Shown here: positions 60,844-64,000 of the stretch, piece after piece | Layout of the letters: every line of letters starts with the position of its first letter | Position numbering within the stretch: position 1 is the stretch's first letter | NCBI RefSeq assembly: GCF_051594765.1 | Contig: NZ_JBPPGJ010000001.1 | Coordinates: forward strand, 458,922 to 522,921 | Length of the DNA stretch: 64,000 nt | Direction of reading: 5' to 3' | DNA from: Paenibacillus_AR sp051594765 | Lineage (GTDB): Bacteria; Bacillota; Bacilli; Paenibacillales; NBRC-103111 | Translations under genes and position numbers: made by a program | Notes under the pieces: model-generated | The model's database searches: none | What the model was told of the DNA's origin: nothing | Seen by the model: the letters and a program-made list of their open reading frames with translations, nothing else

Positions 60844-62421
60844 TTTAACAGCGTCCAATTGACCTAATGGGGTAAACACATCGACTTGGCCTTCGGAATC
60901 GATGTTCACTCTCTTGATAAGCCGGCTTAGGATCAACCGTACTTTATCAGTGTCCTCGTAGTTCTCGAGTTGCAGCAACTCTTCTACAGCGGCGGATATT
61001 TCTTTCCGAAGAGCCGTTGTATCCTGTTGCTGTTCATGATCATGTTGGGCTTGAGTAAGCCGATTTGTGAGAAGGTTAATCTCAGTTTCGTATTGTTCCT
61101 TCTCGAACTCGTATTGTTCGGGGCTTATCTCTTCAAGCATATGCTGCCTGCGGATTGCAAACAATAGCCTACGATTATCCTCTATCGCTTTCTTGTACCT
61201 CGATATATCCTTCTCATAATCATGACTAGAAACGGATATTTTCTTCAACAACTCGTCAGTCCCCTTCTTGGGATCAATCAGGCTCCTGAGTTTGGTAACG
61301 ACCCAAGAAATAACTTCGTCCCTGAAGGGTTGATACGGAATCCAATTACCGTTGGCACAACCGGCCTCACCTTGACGCCGTCGCTTACTACACATCAGGT
61401 AACGATATTCCTTGTTCTTCTTTCCAGACTTCATGGTAACCATTGCTGATCCACAGTGTTCGCAGAATACCATTTTGGCAAATACGTTCACATAAGCCTT
61501 ACGACCGCCCCGTTGCCCGCCGCCGCGGATCAATCGAATCTCTTGTGCCCTTTGGAAGATCTCATCACTGACAATGGCTTCATGGGTTTTTGTTGTCGAT
61601 CTCTCCCAGGTTTCCTTTTTGCGTTGAACAAGTTTCTTCTTTCGATCCGACATGTTATTCAGGTCATTGTATATTTTTGCCGTTTCGTACTTTCCGAACA
61701 CATTCTCCCCTGTGTATGCCTCGTTTTGGAGAATTCTCTGCACGCTAGTTATCCCCCATACCCCTCCCTTGTAGGACGGAACAGGTTCCATACCATCAGA
61801 ACCGTTAAGGGAATTGACGATGGCCTTCTCACCCATCTTCCGATTCACGTACATGTCGAAGATCATCTTTACAATCTCTGCTCGCTCATGATCTATTACA
61901 AGGGTTTTCCGGTTATCGATTACCGCCTTCTTATAACCGTAAGGTGCGATACTTCCGGTATAGTTACCCCTAATGGCTGATTGTCGGATTCCACGCTTAG
62001 AAGCGGTGCTGGTTTGTTCGCTAAGTTTCTGATTGACCACAGATACAATGCCAAATAGCATCTCGTTGTCCTCTTTCGCCGAATCGAAAAAGTCTTCGAT
62101 TGAGATTAAGCGGATACTTAAAGCGTTGACGATCATGCGTTTCAAGCTTATTGAATCCAGGACATCACGGGAAAACCGGGACAGGGAAGAAAAAAGGATG
62201 ACCCCAAAAGCGCCAGTCTGCGCTTCTTTGACCATCCTTTGTACGTCGGGCCGCCCCATGATCGACGTACCACTGTCGCGGTCCTCATACACCCTTACGA
62301 CTTCCAACCCATGTTCCTGCGCATAAGCGTGACACGCTGCTAACTGATGCTCTGGGCTATCCTTCTGCGATTCTTTCGTCGTTGATACCCGGACATATAT
62401 TGCGACCTTGTTTTCCTTCAT
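60841..62421 (-). CDS. Large serine recombinase of the gerE element
   Basis: 526 residues. The resolvase/invertase catalytic domain starts KVAIYVRVSTTKESQKDSPE, with Ser in VRVST, and continues ILFSSLSRFSRDVLDSI. The recombinase domain and the zinc-ribbon (CEHCGSAM ... CSKRRRQGEAGC) follow, then a long coiled coil (about 395-480). This is the plan of phage integrases and of SpoIVCA, which excises skin from sigK. The stop codon lies about 24 bases from the gerE fragment, as expected for the enzyme of this element. The start is ATG at 62421. It would act on attL/attR to restore gerE, probably with a directionality factor. Confidence 0.93.
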   Translation of the reverse strand: MKENKVAIYVRVSTTKESQKDSPEHQLAACHAYAQEHGLEVVRVYEDRDSGTSIMGRPDVQRMVKEAQTGAFGVILFSSLSRFSRDVLDSISLKRMIVNALSIRLISIEDFFDSAKEDNEMLFGIVSVVNQKLSEQTSTASKRGIRQSAIRGNYTGSIAPYGYKKAVIDNRKTLVIDHERAEIVKMIFDMYVNRKMGEKAIVNSLNGSDGMEPVPSYKGGVWGITSVQRILQNEAYTGENVFGKYETAKIYNDLNNMSDRKKKLVQRKKETWERSTTKTHEAIVSDEIFQRAQEIRLIRGGGQRGGRKAYVNVFAKMVFCEHCGSAMVTMKSGKKNKEYRYLMCSKRRRQGEAGCANGNWIPYQPFRDEVISWVVTKLRSLIDPKKGTDELLKKISVSSHDYEKDISRYKKAIEDNRRLLFAIRRQHMLEEISPEQYEFEKEQYETEINLLTNRLTQAQHDHEQQQDTTALRKEISAAVEELLQLENYEDTDKVRLILSRLIKRVNIDSEGQVDVFTPLGQLDAVK

Positions 62422-62584
62422 TACACATTACCCCTGTTACATAATGTCTTATTATAGCGTCATTATACCCAGAAACCTGGTGCTTAGACAAGACTCTGGA
62501 TACTTTTTCCTTAACCAAATCCTGCACTATTTCACTAAGGTTCCCTTCGCAAGGGACATAGCGGATTTTGAATCCTTTTCCCAT
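62357..62584 (-). CDS. 75-residue protein overlapping the recombinase start
   Basis: An ATG follows GGTGAT at six bases. The sequence starts MGKGFKIRYVP and has a helical basic middle (EIVQDLVKEKVSRVLSKHQ); the end overlaps the recombinase gene by 65 bases in another frame. Small basic proteins next to serine integrases are often recombination directionality factors, which makes this a candidate, but there is no motif to prove it. The Cys-containing end may be only the overlap. Confidence 0.45.
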   Translation of the reverse strand: MGKGFKIRYVPCEGNLSEIVQDLVKEKVSRVLSKHQVSGYNDAIIRHYVTGVMCNEGKQGRNICPGINDERIAEG

Positions 62585-62655
62585 AAAGACATCACCCGTA
62601 TATGTTATGAGTGGAGGGCCTGTTTACTTACCTTGGACCTCCACTCTTCCGATTT

Positions 62656-63249
62656 TCATCTGGCACTTGCACCGATCATTTGTCTGAGAACACGGTTCTT
62701 GATCTCATTTGCCCAACGTCTTTTTATACCAGCCCGCAAGGCGATGTCTGTCATCTTCAGCCCCATCAGGAGCCCCTGCAGCACAACCTGCTCCCGCGGA
62801 TCCGTGATCACTGCCGCGGCACGATCGACCCGATCCACCCGTTCCCGCAGTTCCCGCAGCCGGGTCACCATTTGGATGTACCGCTCATCGTCTTCTTCGT
62901 CCGGTGCCGTGCTGGGCGGCAACGTGGCCTCAATGCCGTACTTGGCCACCAAGGAGGACGCCGGCCCTCCGTCGATCTCTCCATCCATCCGGGCCAGCTG
63001 CTCCTCCAGGTCTTGAATCTTCTGCCGATTCCACGTGTAGGACTTGATGTCGGCCTCCATCTGCTGGAGAAGGAAGGAGGCGAGATCGATGCTCCGTTTC
63101 TGCTCCAACTCTTCATGGTGGTCCCACTCGTAACAGGCCGTAACGTGGCCGATGTGACAGCCGTGGACCCGGCACCGGGCACTTTCCCCCCACACGGTGC
63201 CGGGGCAACCCGCACATATGTTCTCCCTAAGGGCCGACAAATCCCCCAT
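62656..63249 (-). CDS. Phage-like regulatory protein with Cys-rich N-terminus and HTH-like C-terminus
   Basis: 197 residues. GGAGGTG precedes the ATG. The N-terminus has ENICAGCPGT ... CRVHGCHIGHV, a possible zinc site. The middle is a charged coiled coil. The C-terminus (DPREQVVLQGLLMGLKMTDIALRAGI) resembles the sigma-region-4-like domain of phage late-gene regulators such as ArpU/RinA. It probably controls element genes. Family assignment is tentative. Confidence 0.6.
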   Translation of the reverse strand: MGDLSALRENICAGCPGTVWGESARCRVHGCHIGHVTACYEWDHHEELEQKRSIDLASFLLQQMEADIKSYTWNRQKIQDLEEQLARMDGEIDGGPASSLVAKYGIEATLPPSTAPDEEDDERYIQMVTRLRELRERVDRVDRAAAVITDPREQVVLQGLLMGLKMTDIALRAGIKRRWANEIKNRVLRQMIGASAR

Positions 63250-63279
63250 AGAGGCTTCACCTCCGGTGTATTCGTGAAA

Positions 63280-63360
63280 CTACTTACGCCCGATTTTTAG
63301 CAAAATCGCAATTCCAAGGAACATCCAAAAAATGATGAGTGCAACACCAGATCTATCCAT
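63280..63360 (-). CDS. 26-residue membrane peptide of the element
   Basis: GGGAGG lies six bases before the ATG. The peptide MDRSGVALIIFW... GRK is one transmembrane helix with a basic end. It resembles holin-associated or other small phage membrane peptides only in general shape. Confidence 0.5.
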   Translation of the reverse strand: MDRSGVALIIFWMFLGIAILLKIGRK

Positions 63361-63386
63361 GGTCTACCTCCCATGATCCTCGTTAT

Positions 63387-63545
63387 TCAATTTGATACGT
63401 CATCAAGCGCCTTTTGCACTTTCTTTGCTATAGTCTGATTAGCTTTCTCGAATTTTTCGTTACCCTCAAAAGCGTCCTGATTTTGCATTGACCATAAAAT
63501 CCACCAAAGTTCATCCTCGGAGAAATAGATTGATTTCCCAGCCAT
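63387..63545 (-). CDS. 52-residue acidic-basic helical protein of the element
   Basis: AGGTGG lies about eight bases before the ATG. The peptide starts MAGKSIYFSEDELWW and continues as a charged helix rich in Lys, Glu and Gln. No family is recognised; its size and charge also make it a directionality-factor or anti-repressor candidate. Confidence 0.55.
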   Translation of the reverse strand: MAGKSIYFSEDELWWILWSMQNQDAFEGNEKFEKANQTIAKKVQKALDDVSN

Positions 63546-63574
63546 GATGGACACCACCTATTCATTGAGTTTAA

Positions 63575-63811
63575 TCAGCGCCGCCGGCGGACCGCGAGCT
63601 TCTGGATCCGCATCAGCTCACCTTGCTTGCTGTACCGACGGCTGTGCCGGATCATCGGCGCTATCTGGGCGTATAGCGGGCGGTCCTTCCGCTTCCTCCC
63701 GTAATACTCGTCAGTCTCTTTGATCAGCTGCCCCGAATGTTGCAAGCAGACCGGTAACATACTGAATTCCATCAGGCCATGCTCTTGGCATCCCGGTATG
63801 CTGCACTTCAC
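63575..63811 (-). CDS. 78-residue Cys/His protein of the element
   Basis: Starts at GTG 63811, which overlaps the upstream gene's TGA (GTGA), so translation is coupled. CSIPGC and PVCLQH could bind one zinc; the C-terminal half is strongly basic (RHSRRY ... VRRRR), suggesting nucleic acid contact. Unknown function. Confidence 0.6.
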   Translation of the reverse strand: MKCSIPGCQEHGLMEFSMLPVCLQHSGQLIKETDEYYGRKRKDRPLYAQIAPMIRHSRRYSKQGELMRIQKLAVRRRR

Positions 63812-64000
63812 GCCGGATCCCTTCTTCCCGCCAGGCGCCCGACCATCTTCTCCAGGTGTATCCGGTTCTGCTTTTCAAAATACCGCCGGACCGCATCGTC
63901 CGTATTGTCGACCAATAGCTCCTGCAGCTGCTTGCGGATCAGCCCGACGAAGGCCTGGCCGGCATCGTACAGCTCCGACGCTGCCCGGTTGATGTCGATG
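63808..64000 (-). CDS. 3' end of an element gene continuing beyond the window
   Basis: The last about 63 codons (IDINRAASELYDAGQ ... RLAGRRDPA) are visible, helical and charged. The TGA overlaps the GTG of the next gene. It is open to the right edge; the family is not recognised. Confidence 0.6.
   Translation of the reverse strand, partial: IDINRAASELYDAGQAFVGLIRKQLQELLVDNTDDAVRRYFEKQNRIHLEKMVGRLAGRRDPA

Larger units (their letters stand above)
60818..64000. mobile_element. Left end of an integrative (prophage-like) element inserted in gerE
   Basis: From the gerE break to the right edge, all genes are on the minus strand, smaller and phage-like, led by a large serine recombinase at the boundary. 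The recombinase stretch (60.8-62.6 kb) is visibly AT-richer than the chromosome to its left. The right end is outside the window, so the element is at least 3.2 kb long. Confidence 0.8.

Noticed and set aside
62601..62609. CATAACATA (minus strand), matching the sigma K -10 pattern CATANNNTA, upstream of the recombinase
   Set aside because: There is no -35 match at the right distance, and the start would remove the ribosome binding site of the 75-residue gene. It is kept only as something to test.
1..64000. CRISPR arrays, rRNA genes and insertion sequences
   Set aside because: I looked for regularly spaced repeats, rRNA cores and transposase genes and saw none. The serine recombinase is the only mobile-element enzyme.

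Overview
The window looks like chromosomal DNA of an endospore-forming Firmicute of the Paenibacillaceae type. It is GC-rich, has strong GGAGG ribosome binding sites, and carries spoVID-, cwlD-, gerM-, lonB- and gerE-like sporulation genes. Its gene order (hemA-hemX-...-hemB, engB, lonA, lonB, clpX, clpP, tig, a ysoA-like gene, gerM/rph/rdgB) partly follows Bacillus subtilis. The assignment rests on sequence character and gene order only.

Layout. 1-4.8 kb: a partial unknown gene, small membrane proteins, a SpoVID-like LysM protein, an RluA pseudouridine synthase coupled to a 36-residue membrane peptide, and a secreted phosphodiester-glycosidase-like protein. 4.8-9 kb: an assimilatory nitrite reductase operon (nirB, nirD, a HemD-like gene) behind a perfect GlnR/TnrA-type operator. 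9-19 kb: tetrapyrrole genes. hemL stands alone. A second cluster reads hemA, hemX, a precorrin-2 dehydrogenase gene, hemC, a cobA-hemD fusion, hemB and a fused AhbA/AhbB-type siroheme decarboxylase, and starts at a promoter overlapped by a PerR-like box. 19-32 kb: engB, lonA, lonB, cwlD, a polysaccharide-deacetylase-like gene, ispG, clpX, clpP, tig and a ysoA-like gene. 32-48 kb: tRNA-Gly and tRNA-Arg, a second ClpP, a sigma factor, asparagine synthetase, rdgB, rph, gerM, pgpA, a dNTPase, a metallo-beta-lactamase-fold gene broken by one stop codon, a methyltransferase and an SLH-anchored GH18 protein. 48-60.5 kb: small-molecule enzymes, a phosphodiesterase with an internally triplicated N-terminus, a PAS histidine kinase, a V4R protein, and a two-gene pyruvate:ferredoxin-type oxidoreductase. 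The V4R gene and the oxidoreductase each have an Fnr-like box at the same distance from a candidate -10.

60.7-64 kb: the most striking part. A 30-codon fragment closely matching the C-terminus of GerE, the late mother-cell sporulation regulator, is followed within about 25 bases by the end of a large serine recombinase gene and a run of AT-richer phage-like small genes that leave the window. The split falls inside the DNA-binding helix-turn-helix. The arrangement resembles known sporulation-gene intervening elements (skin in sigK, SP-beta in spsM). I infer an element inserted in gerE that may be excised in the mother cell during sporulation. The 5' part of gerE and the other attachment site should lie beyond the right edge.

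Several units work together. Siroheme made through the CobA domain and the precorrin-2 dehydrogenase can supply NirB and may also feed the siroheme-decarboxylase homologue. ClpX, ClpP, LonA, LonB and trigger factor form a protein quality-control block. The V4R protein and the oxidoreductase look like one oxygen-controlled group.
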